Assembly: GCA_031769625.1 (NCBI GenBank)
Contig: JAUIMM010000582.1
Location: 2,734,456 to 2,798,455 of the forward strand
Direction of reading: 5' to 3'
DNA: 64,000 nucleotides
From: Taudactylus pleione
Lineage: Eukaryota > Chordata > Amphibia > Anura > Myobatrachidae
This document shows, one piece after another, positions 1 to 11,853 of the stretch. The position numbers were made by a program, and so were the translations under genes. Below the pieces are notes generated by a model. The model ran no database searches, was not told where the DNA came from, and was given only the letters and a program-made list of their open reading frames with translations. How positions within the stretch are numbered: position 1 is the first letter of the stretch; each line of letters opens with the position of its first letter.

Positions 1-353
1 CAGAGTCAGCCCATCCTGCCACACTACATCTGCTGCTGCTGTATAAACCAACATTACACTTATCTGTCCATGTGCTGCTTCCTGTACCACTGACATAATG
101 ATGTAAGCAGCGACTCCACGTACTGCGGGGGAAATGCAATGTGTGTATTGTGACTGTGCCTCATCCTATCACTCATACCCTGCAACTAATGTTCTCACCC
201 CAAGAATAGACACAAGCAAAACATTTCCTAGGGAGTTCAGCTATTGTGGAGCCATCAGTCTCCAGCCTTTGTGCTGGGTTAGTGACTCACAGGACGGGCA
301 CAAGGTGCCCTACTCACAGCAGATAACCATGACAGAGTGACTAACCCCGCGGG
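1..353. other. unique sequence, nothing recognised
   Basis: No repeat, RNA or splice structure is evident. A 68-codon open frame at 134-340 has no recognisable product and is compatible with chance. The last bases, 346-353 (CCCGCGGG), are the left target-site duplication of the next element. Confidence 0.6.
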
Positions 354-728
354 CACTGCTGTAACTAAACTTTTGGTGCCCTGTTCCAGATAGCATTGGG
401 GCCCTCCCTTCCATTTTTTTAAATAGGGACATAATATAGCACACCTGAGAGAGGGCCATGGCCTCATGGGGAAGGGCCAGGGAAGAGATAGGGGAGGCCA
501 GGAGATGCTGGGGATAACTAGGGACATAATATAGTGCACCTGAGAGAGGGCCATGGCCTCATGGGGAAGGGTCAGGGAAGAGATAGGGGAGACCAGGAGA
601 TGCTGGGGATAAAAGAAGAGGAAACTAGTGAGAATGATAATAAATAGGAAAATTGACAGGCCCAAACAGCGCCCTCCTGCGGTGCCCTGCGCCATGGCAC
701 TGGTCGCACTACCCTAGTTACAGCCCTG
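354..728 (-). mobile_element. non-autonomous hAT-type MITE, two-unit copy
   Basis: The ends are imperfect inverted repeats (CACTGCTGTAACTAA on the left, CTAGTTACAGCCCTG on the right). They are flanked by an 8-bp duplication, CCCGCGGG at 346-353 and CCTGCGGG at 729-736, with one mismatch. An 8-bp duplication with CAG-type ends is the hAT signature. Inside are two copies of the 95-bp unit that is amplified in the related element at 24690-27076. Relative to that copy this one is inverted. Open frames here, such as 279-695 minus, are by-products of the repeat. No transposase is present. Confidence 0.85.
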
Positions 729-736
729 CCTGCGGG

Positions 737-1443
737 CACCATTACTACACCAATTAGAGCAGAATCGCCAAACCGGATTATCACCTACCTTAAAGACACA
801 AATATAGACGTGTGGAGAGGATGAGAGCGTAAAACTAGTGGAGGTATAGAATTTATCCTATGCATGCCACTATCCACATCATATTTTGGGGATCCCCTGA
901 AGAAACAACACACCGTCCCCTGGAAGAGACAGAAGGCAGGAGACACCCACTCAGCGCAGCTCAGGTTCCTCTCACCTAATGATTAGAGTACCTGGAAGAG
1001 TAAATGGACTCTTTTGAAGTGTTAAAGACAGTTTTATGGCTCATTGATCCCAGGAACCTAGAACCCTTAATGGTTATTATTCCAGCAGGGAGCAGCCAAA
1101 GAGTCTGTAATTTCCACATCAAAGGAAAGATTAAGAATAAGGGTTTTCTGTGAGTAAAAACTTGTGACCTTTGCTCATCAGACAGAACCTCATGACAGAG
1201 AAACTGGATTATAAAATAGGAAAAAAAAAAAAATCATCATCACACAATGAGCAGAAATGTAGCAGGGGACAGGATCTATAGCTCCTCAATACTAGTTATC
1301 CTAAGTTACCCCAGTCATTCGGAAGCTCCCACACAATAGTAATGTAGATACCGTATAAAGCGCAGGTCTGTGCCATCAGATGCCAGGTGACCAGGACGGC
1401 TGTGACCACAGGCCACCCATTCTCCTGTGCCGTTACATGCCCA
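737..1443. other. unique sequence with a short poly(A) run
   Basis: There is no convincing gene or repeat boundary. An A-run lies near 1219-1232. The sequence is of ordinary AT-rich intergenic or intronic composition. Confidence 0.55.
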
Positions 1444-1622
1444 GGGGGTCTATTTACTAAGCAGTGTTAGGAGACAGAGTGAAAAGTGATAAGGTGCCAG
1501 CCAATCAGCTCCCAACTGTCATTTTTCAAACACAGCCTGTGAGATGACAGCTGGGAGCTGATTGGCTGGCACCTTATCACTTTTCACTCTGTCTCCTAAC
1601 ACTGCTTAGTAAATAAACCCCC
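1444..1622. mobile_element. foldback MITE with near-perfect ~80-bp arms
   Basis: The left arm begins GGGGGTCTATTTACTAAGC and the right arm ends with GCTTAGTAAATAAACCCCC. The arms pair almost perfectly around a loop of about 20 bases near 1520-1545. The interior carries the motif CCAATCAGCTCC and its complement, shared with related copies near 2672, 22890-24060, 32040 and 42317. There is no coding capacity. The high arm identity suggests a young copy or arm-to-arm correction. The superfamily is not settled because no clear target duplication is seen. Confidence 0.85.
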
Positions 1623-2671
1623 AGGTGTCCTACACTCTATTCTTAAACAGTGTCTGGAGCAGGTGGACAGATAGGAAGCCGCACTGACCCTTATGTACCC
1701 CATAACCCACCTGCGGATGAGTATACGAGCAGTGTGATGGAATGACGCTATGAGGACGTATTTGCTGTAAGGGGCTCATTGGCTACCTGGGGTCATACTG
1801 ACATAAACATGACAGATCACTTTGATGAACACGCTATTTTCAGAGTGTGCGCATTACCAAGCCATGCGTGTACAACAAACATCTTTGCCACAGTAACCTG
1901 AACATTCATTATACTCAGTTACGCTGTCATGTGTGACTACAGGCAAAAAATAATGACATTTAGAGTCCTGGCCAAATGGGGATCTTTAGTTTGGGCGAAG
2001 CAATAATAATCACTGCCATTTCATGTTAGAGCAGTATTTGTGATAATGCTGCCTGCCAATTTCCTAGGTGTCACTAGAGGAGTGCCCCATGCCTCGGTGT
2101 CAGTGCCCCATGCCTCGGTAGTGTCAGTGCCTCAGTGATGTCTACAGACAAAATGGAACACTATAATAATGTGGCTGCTGAAGGGAGTAGAACCAAAGTT
2201 TTACCAGAAACACATCAGATAGATTTTGTCCAGAAGCCAAACCCTTTACAAATATATCCTGTTCATAATAAATGCATTTATCTATAAATATCGAGCAATC
2301 CATTTCTAATTGTACAGATAATCTATCATTAATAGAGATTTTCTTTACTAAAGACTGATAAGAGCTGTCAGATCATTTGTTCTGTGGTGAGGAATTCAAA
2401 GATTCCAAGAAACGGGGGAAATCAGTGCCACCTAGTGGCCATGAATAACAGGAGAAATAGTGGCAGGATAGTAGCAATGAACATAAACATCTAACCACAT
2501 TATATTAATCCTTGCTCCCCATACGCACGAGAGAGATTTACAAACCCCTTTAACCATGTAGGATCGTCTATTTTCAGCTTGTGGCATTTTTTGTACAGGG
2601 TGGGGGGGGGGAAATAAAAATACCAAAGAGGCTAAAAAAAATAAATAAAAATATATGAGAGACAAGCCTTA
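1623..2671. other. unique sequence, nothing recognised
   Basis: A short direct duplication of GTGCCCCATGCCTCGGT occurs around 2081-2120. G- and A-runs occur at about 2600-2655. A 77-codon minus-strand frame at 2432-2665 is unsupported. Confidence 0.5.
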
Positions 2672-2785
2672 GACAGAACCAACCAATCAGCTCCTGTCAT
2701 TTTTCAAACAGTCTGTTAAATGACAGAAGCTGGTTGGTTGGTACTTTCTCTCTCTCCCAGACTTGATACATAAACCCCAAAATAA
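2672..2785. mobile_element. degenerate foldback MITE fragment
   Basis: AACCAACCAATCAGCTCCTG is followed by a diverged complement containing AGCTGGTTGGTTGGTACTTTC and a terminal TACATAAACCCC. This matches the interior and right end of the foldback family seen complete at 42317-42462. The outer left arm is worn away. Confidence 0.65.
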
Positions 2786-3251
2786 AAAGCGCTGCGGAAT
2801 GTGTGCGTAATAATATTATTTTATAACTATAAACACAGGCAGCTGGCTCCATGTGTAAGCGAGATCCGGGGCGGCAGTAAGCAGGCACACTCATCAGTGG
2901 AATATTTTCCCATCTCTATATTTAGAGACCTTCCGAGTGGCTGCAGAATCCGAATAACCGTCACATGGACAGACAAGAGCCAGATACAGAGCAAGAAAAC
3001 CAGAAGCACTTACATCTCCAGCGAGAGGCGGCGTTTCCTACATGCAACAAATGTGGTCGCCTGGCATGGGAGAGATAATACTGGATGGCACCAGATGAAA
3101 GATGGAGGCAAGGGAGCAACACATGGCAGCACGACTGCTAGTAAGTGTGCTCTAATTACAGTCTGTCACAAAACAGACAGGGGGCAACACAGATATCGTA
3201 CAAACATTGTCTTTACTAAATGGTTTCCTACTTTCCGGACAATCGGGCTTT
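2786..3251. other. unique sequence with an unsupported open frame
   Basis: A 152-codon plus-strand frame (2801-3259) runs into the following transposon end and resembles no family I recognise. On the minus strand there is a GTAAGTG donor-like site close to 3010, but no matching acceptor or recognisable peptide. I do not call a gene. Confidence 0.4.
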
Positions 3252-3759
3252 GGGCCTGATTCAGACCCGCTCGCAAGCGCACGCGGGTCGATGGTCCCCC
3301 ACTGCGCATGCCGGAGCCGGCTCCGGCGTGCGCGAGACTCGGCCAGCGACGGGCCCTCCGTCTCGCACCAAAGCGGGGCAGCTGTCGATTGTGATTGACA
3401 GCTTGCCCCGTTTTGGAGGCGGGCAGGGGGAGGTGGCTGGCCAAACGGAGGCGTTCCTGCCGTTTGGGGGCGGCCCCACTGACATCACGAGTGATGTCAG
3501 TGGTGAGTTTCCGGCTCTATTAGAGTCGAAAGCTCACTGGGGCTTGCGGGAAAGAGACCCTACCACAAGGGTCTCGTCGCAAGCGCAAGCCCCGATGGTC
3601 GAGACCATCAACTGGCCGCTCGCTAAAGCTGTGGGTGGTCACCCACAGCTATGCGAGCGGCTAGGAGGCAGTCTTTAAAATAAAAAAAACAAAAAACAAA
3701 ACAGACGCCCTGATTCAGAGTGAGCGCTCTCAAAGAGTGTCCGGCTCTGGATCAGGCCC
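3252..3759 (+). mobile_element. multi-hairpin MITE, type A
   Basis: The ends are GGGCCTGATTCAGAC and a complement ending GGATCAGGCCC. The interior is a string of about ten separate hairpins. Among them are GACCCGC/GCGGGTC, a GCCGGAGCCGGCTCCGGC palindrome, a GGGGCAGCTGTC/GACAGCTTGCCCC stem, CACTGACATCAC/GTGATGTCAGTG at about 3478-3502, a stem around TTTCCGGCTCTATTAGAG, and AGCTGTGGGTGGTCACCCACAGCT at about 3630. It has the same order as the copies at 23525, 43158 and 51193. The flanking 3-mers (TTT and TGG) do not match. The 152-codon frame at 3220-3678 is non-genic. Confidence 0.85.
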
Positions 3760-4985
3760 TGGAAGCGCAAATCGTCCGCAAGTGTAATTTACCCAGGACA
3801 CGTATGTAACATGAAGCAGTCACATGCTGTATGAAGTCACCGCAGTCTTTTCATAACCTCAAAGTTTAGGTCTATGGAAACTAAATTATTCTAAACTCTA
3901 CAAGATGCACTATAGCCGTAGTGGAGGGTACGGAGAGGGAGAAGCCACCGCAAATCCAAATATGTGTACCGGAGAGTGGTGAAAACTGTGCTCAAACACA
4001 ACTGTCTCTCTGGCGTATGGCGTCTGCGGTAACCTCCAATATAAAAATAATCAAATTGTTCTGCGTCTCCCAGTGATAACCACCAGGACGCATTCGCAGG
4101 ACTAACTAGATCAGCCAGCTGCGTTAATATGGGCGTTACCATTAAGGTTCCAGTTTTGTAGCAAGACCTCCGAAAATATTGGCACGTATCATACCTCACA
4201 GGGTTTAAGACAAATTCAAAACTGTGATACTAGAAAAAAAAAAAAAAAAAAAAGTAACAATCTTAATAAATGTGCCCGTACATGAGCAAGAATTTATCCC
4301 TTATCTGAGATTCTCGAGTAAAATCTAAGTTAAAGTTCTTTGGGCCCCCGAGGAAGTTTGAGCTGGCAATTACACACGTCTGGGCACCACTTGTGAGAAC
4401 AGCTACCTCTAGATACATCGGTGAGGACCTAACTTGCGGAAATTACGTCTGTCACTTGCATTTTCAGCCAAGGATCTCAGAAGCTAGATTATATTCTTCT
4501 CGCTCAGATAAGCATATTTTTAAGATTGTTCGTTCAATAACACTTTTTCCCTGCCGTATCGCACTATTGTGAGGAACACCAAACATAGCAACATTTGGGT
4601 ATTTACAGGGTTCCCATGTCATTTTATTATTATCTCACTGCTTGGACTAGGGGGTAAATACGTTTTTTTTGCGTAAGCGGCTGCTGATTGGCTGAAAACG
4701 ACATGGATGTCAACCAGTGACCACTTACGCAAGCACAGTCTCTGATTGGCTGTTGTATCGCCAAATGATGGAACCCACCCAGTCTCCACCATTTACCGGG
4801 TAGAGGTCAGCAGCGGCTCCTGCCCTCTTACATGAGGGTGGCTGCCGCTAGTTGAGACTTGGGCGATTGGGTCCCGTCACTTGCGCAATAGATCTGGCAG
4901 GTGCTGGGACCAGCGAATGAGCGGCGGTGGCACCACACGACAGGCTTCATTCACTGCAGCCCCAAGAAGCTGCCAGAAAGGCAGA
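3760..4985. other. unique sequence, nothing recognised
   Basis: There is a poly(A) stretch at about 4233-4252 and T-runs near 4660. A 102-codon minus-strand frame (3891-4199) is not recognisable and lacks supporting splice or poly(A) signals. Confidence 0.5.
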
Positions 4986-6020
4986 AGTCACCATCTGCTA
5001 ATTGGAGGACAGACTGGCAGTCTCAGGGAAGGGGGGGGGGTTCATAGGAGACACCTCCCCCTGGGGCTACATGTCCTGTGCGTGACTGGCAGGTGGTGCT
5101 TCCAATGGCTCACTGAAGTGGATGATTCTACTGGGGGGGGGGGTAAAATCCGCCACTGGCAGAGATCTATGTGTTAACACAAATCTCTATGTCCGGGGGG
5201 TCCACCCACCCAAATAATTTTTTATTTTTATTTTGTCAAGATTCGGGGAGTCTACTGGACAAGTGGGCAAAGCTACTCAAGGAGGTAGGAGTGTATTGTA
5301 TTTTTTTTTTTTTTTAAACAGTGGGAATTCTACTGGAGAAAAAAGTGTTTTGTATGTAACAAAACTACTTTCAACGGTGCACTTTTTTTATTTTTACAGT
5401 GTGGGGTACGGGTACCGGCTGGCAATGTAGTTCCACAAGTGCCAAAGGGCAGGCACCTGTAGTTACACTGGAAAACAATAGTAACCATCTTTTATTCACA
5501 TTACCCCTGCACCCACAGACCAGCGGTGCAGGGAAGAGTCCCCCACTCCTGAACTTTGTGTGCTCGGGAGTGGGGGGGTCCCCACCTCCCCAACTTGGGC
5601 CAACTAGCTTGGGGTGTTAATGATTTGGCAGGGGTGACCAGGTGAAAGGGTCCCCCGTCTGGGGCAGTACACCCGGGCTAGGTTGAGTCTTGTGCTGGTT
5701 TTAAAAATAGGGGGAACCGCACGCCATTCCCCCCCCCGCCCCTATTTTTAAAACAAAGATTGTCTCTCAGAGTCCAGTGCTGGTTCACAAAATACGAGAA
5801 CCCCTACACATTTTTACCCTTTATTTTCAGAACCAGGACTGGTTCAGGAGCCCAGGCCTGGTTATGCTTTGGGGGGGGCCCACATCAATTTATTTTAATT
5901 TTTTTAAGTTATTAACCCTTCATTTTAAGTAGAGGCAGAAACACACGTATCACACTGATCTGTGTATGTTTCTGCCAAATACACTGCTGAGGGGGGTCTA
6001 TTTGACACTTCTACTTTTAA
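4986..6020. repeat. G-run and inverted-repeat-rich degenerate repeat
   Basis: Homopolymer G-runs occur near 5031, 5137 and 5867, with T-runs near 5300. An inverted repeat lies around 5698-5755: TTTTAAAAATAGGGG against CCCCTATTTTTAAAA. A second short pair, GTGTTAACAC with flanking AGATCTATG and CAAATCTCTATG, sits near 5165-5190. The structure suggests an old interspersed element, but boundaries cannot be fixed by eye. Confidence 0.45.
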
Positions 6021-6239
6021 ACCAGGTTTGCTTAGAATACACCAGTGATTATAATCACAATTCTTTGTAAATTCCCGAGTTATATTCCTGTCTATGGAAA
6101 GCACTGCTGTGTTCAGATGATTGTGTATTCAGCTGTAATAGTATTTACGGCCGCATATTAAAGTACCAAAACTCCTGTTTTTTTTTTTGCCATAGTAATT
6201 CCCAGTGTTTGTAAAAAAACGACAAAAAAAAATAAAAAT

Positions 6240-6296
6240 TATATTATATATATATATATATATATACATACATATACATATACATACACACACACC
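6240..6296. repeat. AT/CA microsatellite
   Basis: An alternating TA tract passes into TACATA and then CACACA repeats. It is flanked by A-rich sequence from 6213. Confidence 0.9.
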
Positions 6297-7559
6297 ATAA
6301 ATTTCCAAATCTGACCAACGCGATTCTTAGTAAAGTTACCCCCAGGACATATTGGAAAGAGTTTATAAAACTGAGCTACTATAAATTTGGAGCACATTTA
6401 CATTTTAAACACACAAGAAAAGTCACAGCGATTTGTAGAATGCATCACGCAGACACGTAGCGTTTCCCACCATATAATCATTTCCCCACTACGAGGACTC
6501 CAGACACATTTTAAAAAATCATCTCGGCTCACTCCAGTCTGCCAGAACGTCTCCAATCGAGCGCACGTTGGTCAAAGAAACCCACTAAATGATTTTTTTT
6601 TTATTTTACAGTGCAAACAATTTATAGAAACCATATGGACGCCTCATCCGTGCCAGATGCTGTATAAAGCAAACTCATCCAACGCCCCCAGCTGTGATAA
6701 TGCTCCACATTATCGGAGCCGCTCGGTTGTTGACTTTGCAACGTCTTCCTTTGGCCTTGAGGTAGATTCCTCTCCTACTCGCAGAGGCCAGTCAACTAAA
6801 CGAGAGCCATTAACATTGTGCCTCATGCCTCAGTGATATCACCGATTCCTAAGGAGTGGACACAAACCTGAGGAAAAACATTCAGTGCGCAATATGGTCG
6901 CCTCCGCTGTTTGGAGTCTGTTGCGCTTTAAGTAGCAGAGTTATTCCAGTAACCAGATGACTGAACGATGAAGAGGAAGTTGTTGGTCTGAGAAGTTCAG
7001 AGCAGAAAAGAATGGCGACTTACCGACACAGAACAAATTAGATTTCTTCTTCATTAATAAAACTGGTGCTGTATGTGCTATAGGCCAATTACCCGCTGGA
7101 AACGCACAATACTCACGTTTAACCCCCCAAAAAAGCGCACACTATGGGAACGGATCACAGTTGATGAAACCGCGGTCAGACAGCGCTTTCCACAGTTTGC
7201 TTGTTCTATGTACTCAGTCAGTGAGCGCAGTAGGAAGCGGTGGGGGTGAGGGGTCAGTGGGGTGCCCACCATCTACTCCCGACTGTAGATACAATATAGA
7301 TAATGGTTCCCTCCATATCAGACAAGTGTCATTGGTGGGGGGGGGAGTTAGAGGAACCATTAACAAGTACAGTTTTGCCCCTAATGCTTGTTTGCAGGTC
7401 ACTCGCCTGAGGGGCGGAATTGTGGCATTTTTTTTAGAATCATATATCTCGAGTGCCTCAGATTGTACTGGAGCGCGGCCAATTAGTGTTTACATTTATA
7501 GAACGCTAGCATATTTCAATTGGGAAGAAGTCAAGACTGGGGTATGAGACAGGAAAGAG
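6297..7559. other. unique sequence, nothing recognised
   Basis: Two plus-strand open frames (6387-6836, 149 codons; 7161-7547, 128 codons) have no recognisable domain and contain homopolymer-encoded runs. No promoter or splice context supports them. Confidence 0.45.
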
Positions 7560-8045
7560 CCCTGCTCACAACCTATAGGTAAATAGGAGTTAGATGCATG
7601 TGGATAAACGCTACATATCGCACATCAGACTAGCCATATCACAAGGATAAAAGAGTGGTTGGCCAGTTATAATCGACCAGTCCACACAGCAATGTCAGCC
7701 TGGGGCCAGAGTGTTGTGCGATTACAGAACACATGTAAGTTCTGTGTGAGTTGTGCAGAGGGGAGGTAATGGAATAGAACAGCCTATGGAGGTTATTTGG
7801 GTGGCTCAGGAATTTAATCAAGTGCCTGAAGAGGTGAGTTATTAGGGAACAGTTGAAGGTTAAGAGTCTTGTTGTGGGAGGGAGGGAATTCCACGGAGTG
7901 GGTGCTTCATGGAAAGAGTCCTGTAACCATGAATAGGGGCAGGTAATGGGAGTGGATGAGATGCAGATCTTATGCAGAGTGGAGGGGGACTAGTTAGGAG
8001 ATATTGAAGTAAGCAAAGAGAAGTTGGAGCTTATTTAGGGTGTGC
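7560..8045. repeat. probable diverged interspersed repeat
   Basis: Phrases such as GGAATTCCACGGAGTGGGTG and TGCAGAGTGGAGGGGGACT resemble a purine-rich interspersed repeat that I remember from frog genomes, of the kind whose other end carries the CGCCACAAGAGGTCCGCAGC segment present at about 12,500. The match is from memory and the boundaries are approximate. Confidence 0.35.
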
Positions 8046-8574
8046 ATGGCCCCCCCCCACCCTTATTTACATTAACTCAATTCCCAACAGGCTCCTACAC
8101 AGCAGCAACAGACCAGTAACAAATACACGGCAGGACAGACTTCCATCCTATAATTCCAATAAAATAAAGGTGCTTATTGGATTACTGCCTAGTGTTACAT
8201 ATTTGTGTTTTCTTATAGTGTTTCTGTGGCTCCACAAAGGTTATTATACACCCTGCACACACCCTACAGGGCTTCCACATATAGAAGACAAATCAAACAA
8301 ATAGAGGATTTAGTGGAGTCATTTGTTTATCCTGCAGGTTGGGCTCTATTGACAGAATAATGTCACTATTCCTGGCACAAGGGAGCCGCTTCCTAGTGAA
8401 GTGTGCGCGTGTTGCACAGGGGGCTTCAGCCGATTTATTATTAATCATCCGCCCATTACAGTCTTGAGGCAACAGAAAATAGATTTGGAAACTGAATTCC
8501 ATACCCAAAGTATATTACCCTCATCTCCCGTTGTTACTACCTGGGCGGAAGTCCCACATGTAGGACATACAGCA
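8046..8574. other. unique sequence, nothing recognised
   Basis: No repeat boundaries or gene signals are visible. A 71-codon minus-strand frame at 8293-8508 is unsupported. Confidence 0.5.
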
Positions 8575-8577
8575 TAA

Positions 8578-8830
8578 TGGTGCATACACACGGTCAGATT
8601 TTCTGTCAGATTTGAACGATAACCATTTTACAAATCGTTCATATCTAACAGAAAATCTGACATGCGAGCCTGCAACGATGCGCGTCCCCGATTGTCAGAT
8701 AACGATATCGGACAGCTGATGTGTTTGCAGTCACATTCGGTCGATTTCATTCATTTTTAATACGGCCTGAAATCGTTCAAATCGTTGGCAAAAATGGTTA
8801 AATCGTTCATCTGACCATGTGTATGCGCCG
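8578..8830. mobile_element. PIF/Harbinger-type MITE, copy 1
   Basis: The inverted ends are TGGTGCATACACACGGTCAG and CTGACCATGTGTATGCGCCG. They are flanked by a 3-bp TAA at 8575-8577 and 8831-8833. The interior repeats the motif AATCGTTC in both orientations (AGATTTGAACGATAACCATT and complements). A second copy with the same ends lies at 9902-10136. A TWA target duplication plus short inverted ends fits PIF/Harbinger. There is no coding sequence. Confidence 0.85.
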
Positions 8831-8833
8831 TAA

Positions 8834-9898
8834 GTATTAGATGCAGAGCGTCGGATGTGGGAAAGCACCAGCAATCCGCTCGTACCTCATAAATTGTATG
8901 AGACCTGCTCTTGGCTGGCAGATTACCGGCTTCCAGGCGCTGACGATGCACGCGGTGAGCAGGAAGTATAACAGTCGCACCCGCACCATTATACTGTAAG
9001 TCACTAAAACCTAACACACAAGCTGTGAGAAGCACCTAAAAAGCAGCGTATGGCAGGATTTATTTTTTAAGCAACACAAATACGCTGCTCCCAAGACGCA
9101 GGTGCGACACCAGCAACAATAGGCCCATAAGGAATAAGAAAGACGTATGCAATGTTTACCACCTTTGCCTTAAACCTTAGTTGTGTTAAGGGAGATATAG
9201 TCTGACCAGGTATAATCTTTTATCGATCCATTGCACTAACCACGCCTAGATCTGTGATGCATGTGGTATGTGAGCTCATTATTTGTGAGTCAGGAGCTTT
9301 CCTAGGCGTGTAATAGTGGATTAGGTTTGGTGGATACCTCACCTATAAAAGCCTGGGTGCAGGTGAGCTCCAGACCAGGATCATTGCCTTATGGGGAACA
9401 CTAATGTGATCGCAATTGCTATGCTTAGAATATGAGTGATTGACTGACCAGATGGGGGGAGACTTTGGCGCAGTTGGTCGGCTTAACAAATGTTGCAACA
9501 ATTAAAACTAATGTTCCCAGTTTATAAAGTATAGAGAATACAGGTTGGAGAGTCTACACTATATATTGTGAGTGTAGAGCTTCTAGAGAGATATGCATCT
9601 CATTTTTTTTTTATTTTTTTCCCGTTTTACGCATTGTCCAGGCCACGCGCGTATGACGTAGACCTGAACAGAACAATAGGTAACTCTCGCCGCTTGGACT
9701 CTCACTGTCAGCCAGGTATCACTGAGCTGCTCCTTTTATAAAAATTATGGCAACATTGCATATGGATTTTTGCCTCTATCCAGAAGTGGCCCCACAGAGA
9801 TCAGTGTAACGCTGCACATACGCCGGGAGTATTGGAGCCAACGTGTAAGAGGAAATAATACACCCATATTAGAGACCCCGACTAATTATAAAGTTCTC
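8834..9898. other. mostly unique sequence with a TATA-like motif
   Basis: CACCTATAAAAGCCTGGG near 9341-9358 resembles a core promoter of the kind found in retroelement LTRs or tissue-specific genes. No start codon frame, LTR ends (TG...CA) or primer-binding site could be demonstrated around it. T-runs lie near 9602-9620. Confidence 0.4.
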
Positions 9899-9901
9899 TT
9901 A

Positions 9902-10136
9902 TGGAGCATACACACTGTCAGATTTTTCTTCAGATCTGAACGATAACAATTTTTAAAAAAATCGTTCAATCATTCATATCTGAAGGAAAATCTGACATAT
10001 CTGAACGATGAACGATGAGTGTTCCCGATGATCAGATAACGATATCTGACATCTGATGTGTTTGCAGTCAGATTTGGATGATTCCATTCATTTTAATGCA
10101 GTCACAAATCGTTCATCTGACCGTGTGTATTCTACA
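9902..10136. mobile_element. PIF/Harbinger-type MITE, copy 2
   Basis: The ends TGGAGCATACACACTGTCAG and CTGACCGTGTGTATTCTACA match the copy at 8578. An exact TTA duplication lies at 9899-9901 and 10137-10139. The interior again has GAACGAT/ATCGTTC inverted motifs. Two independent TWA duplications in 1.5 kb support the family assignment. Confidence 0.87.
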
Positions 10137-10144
10137 TTAGAAAG

Positions 10145-10425
10145 GGGGCGGGGGGTGTTAAATTGCTAGCTCTTATGGCTGGTACCAATGGGCGCCCGAC
10201 GGAGCAATTCCTTTGCTGCTCTAATTGGGGCGTAATGGCGACAGGATCACACATCTGTTTCCACCCTCCTGAGGTGGCGAGCGGAAATGTGTGATAAGTC
10301 CGCGGTTTGGGCGCGCTAACCAGGACTTTAGACGAGTTTAGCCCGTTTTACGTGGCTAAACCTGATTCTAATTGGGCATGACAAGTGTGAGAGTTAATAC
10401 AATGGAATAGACCCCTGAATGACCA
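10145..10425. mobile_element. remnant of the GGCGATTCAATT-type element
   Basis: The segment around 10315-10380 (CTAACCAGGACTTTAGACG, then GTTTAGCC and GGCTAAACC) matches 63530-63595 inside the element at 62453-63690. Its left edge, AAAGGGGGCGG, is a worn version of that family's terminus. Boundaries are approximate. Confidence 0.55.
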
Positions 10426-11390
10426 GACACGTATACAATTTTTAAAATCTGTTCTTAGACAAGGTTATCCTTGATTCCCGCACTGCTAATGTTACTCAGG
10501 ACAGTACTTGTTTTTTAATATTGAGATATTTCTCATTTGCATAAAGTGAAACATCAGCAAATTTCAACAGGGATATCCTGTTAGGAGGTAATCTAGCCAT
10601 AGCGGAACAGAAACATCTAAACATTGGATATATGCCTTTGATATACTCCTAATTGGTATTGTACATGATAAAGCCCCTACTGTGAATAAACACAGGCAGC
10701 CATTACTTGTGTCTGTCCAGTAATAGGAGCAGGTTATTCCCAGTTATCACCAGTGTCTGCGACCTGTAAGGATCTGCGCTTTGGGACAGAACATCCACAA
10801 ACTGAGACATAAAAGGGAAAGAAAAACGCAGACATGAACAATGATAGGGAGGACACTGGTCTTCGGAGCTTGCACTCTAATTGGAACAGAGCATAATTGA
10901 AACAAGAGGAGAGAGCATGGTGCAGAGTCCAAAGTAACTGAAAAGGAGACTCACCCATTTATCACCTGGCGACTTTATATTAACCCTTAGATGAGACCTA
11001 AAACTTTCACTACAGTTCATACGTAACAAGAAAACTTCTCACACAAGATGACTTTATAACACGACACAAAGCTACAGAGAGGTACTAAGGAACTATGTAA
11101 AAAGAAAAGTCTCTGTTGCCATGGTTCCTGGCATACTGCATCTTTTTGGCTCCTCATTTGTCATGGGGTTGCTTTCCCCAAACACCCCCCACCCTATTCA
11201 GCTCTCTTGACTTCCAGTCATTCTACTTAGAGTGTCGTATGGTGACACCTACAAGTCTTATATTGTTTATTTCTCTAATTCTCTTGTTATACATTTTATA
11301 ACATTATATTTCCCTTTTTATAACATTTTACGACTGCACCTACTACTTTGTAAACTCTCTCCTGTATCACTATAACAGGATCTACAGACC
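10426..11390. other. unique sequence, nothing recognised
   Basis: Short unsupported frames only (for example 10734-10958 minus). The composition is AT-rich, with no clear repeat structure. Confidence 0.5.
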
Positions 11391-11552
11391 ATGGGGGGGG
11401 ATGGATCAAACTTTTCAGAGAGATGAAGTGGAGTTGCCCATAGCAACCAAACAACGTCTAACTTATTTCATAAACTGTGCTAGAAGCTGACTGGTTACTT
11501 GGGCAACTTCTACAATTTATTTCCCCAAGACGTGATACATCTGCCCTCCAGT
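11391..11552. mobile_element. diverged foldback MITE
   Basis: GAGTTGCCCATAGCAACC is followed after about 60 bases by its diverged complement GGTTACTTGGGCAACTTC. The outer ends are ATGGATCAAAC and CGTGATACATC. It is the same general foldback class as 32040-32215. Confidence 0.65.
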
Positions 11553-11853
11553 GCTCTTGCTTGGTAGTCATATAGGATCACTGGCAACTGCTAACGTATG
11601 ACATTCAGACTTTTCGGGGGGTTTGGCACGATGATTAGATAGGTATACATACTCACGATAATAAGGACATTATATATCCATCTCCCCAAAGGTAACTCCA
11701 CAGGTTGCGGAGAGTAAGGTACTCTCCAGACTTGTTTATTCACAATACATAAGTTTTATTAGCATGTGTAGAAATAGTTGCCAACGTTTCGGTCCACATT
11801 AGAACCTTCATCAAGGCATAGTACAAAAAGAGATACATATAGCTAAAGACATT

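Noticed and set aside
3220..3678. 152-codon frame in the first multi-hairpin element
   Set aside because: It is confined to a non-coding MITE; other copies do not keep the frame.
6387..6836. 149-codon plus-strand frame
   Set aside because: It includes codons from a T-run and has no recognisable family pattern.
9300..9420. TATAAAAG motif as an LTR promoter
   Set aside because: No LTR ends, primer-binding site, polypurine tract or second LTR was found.
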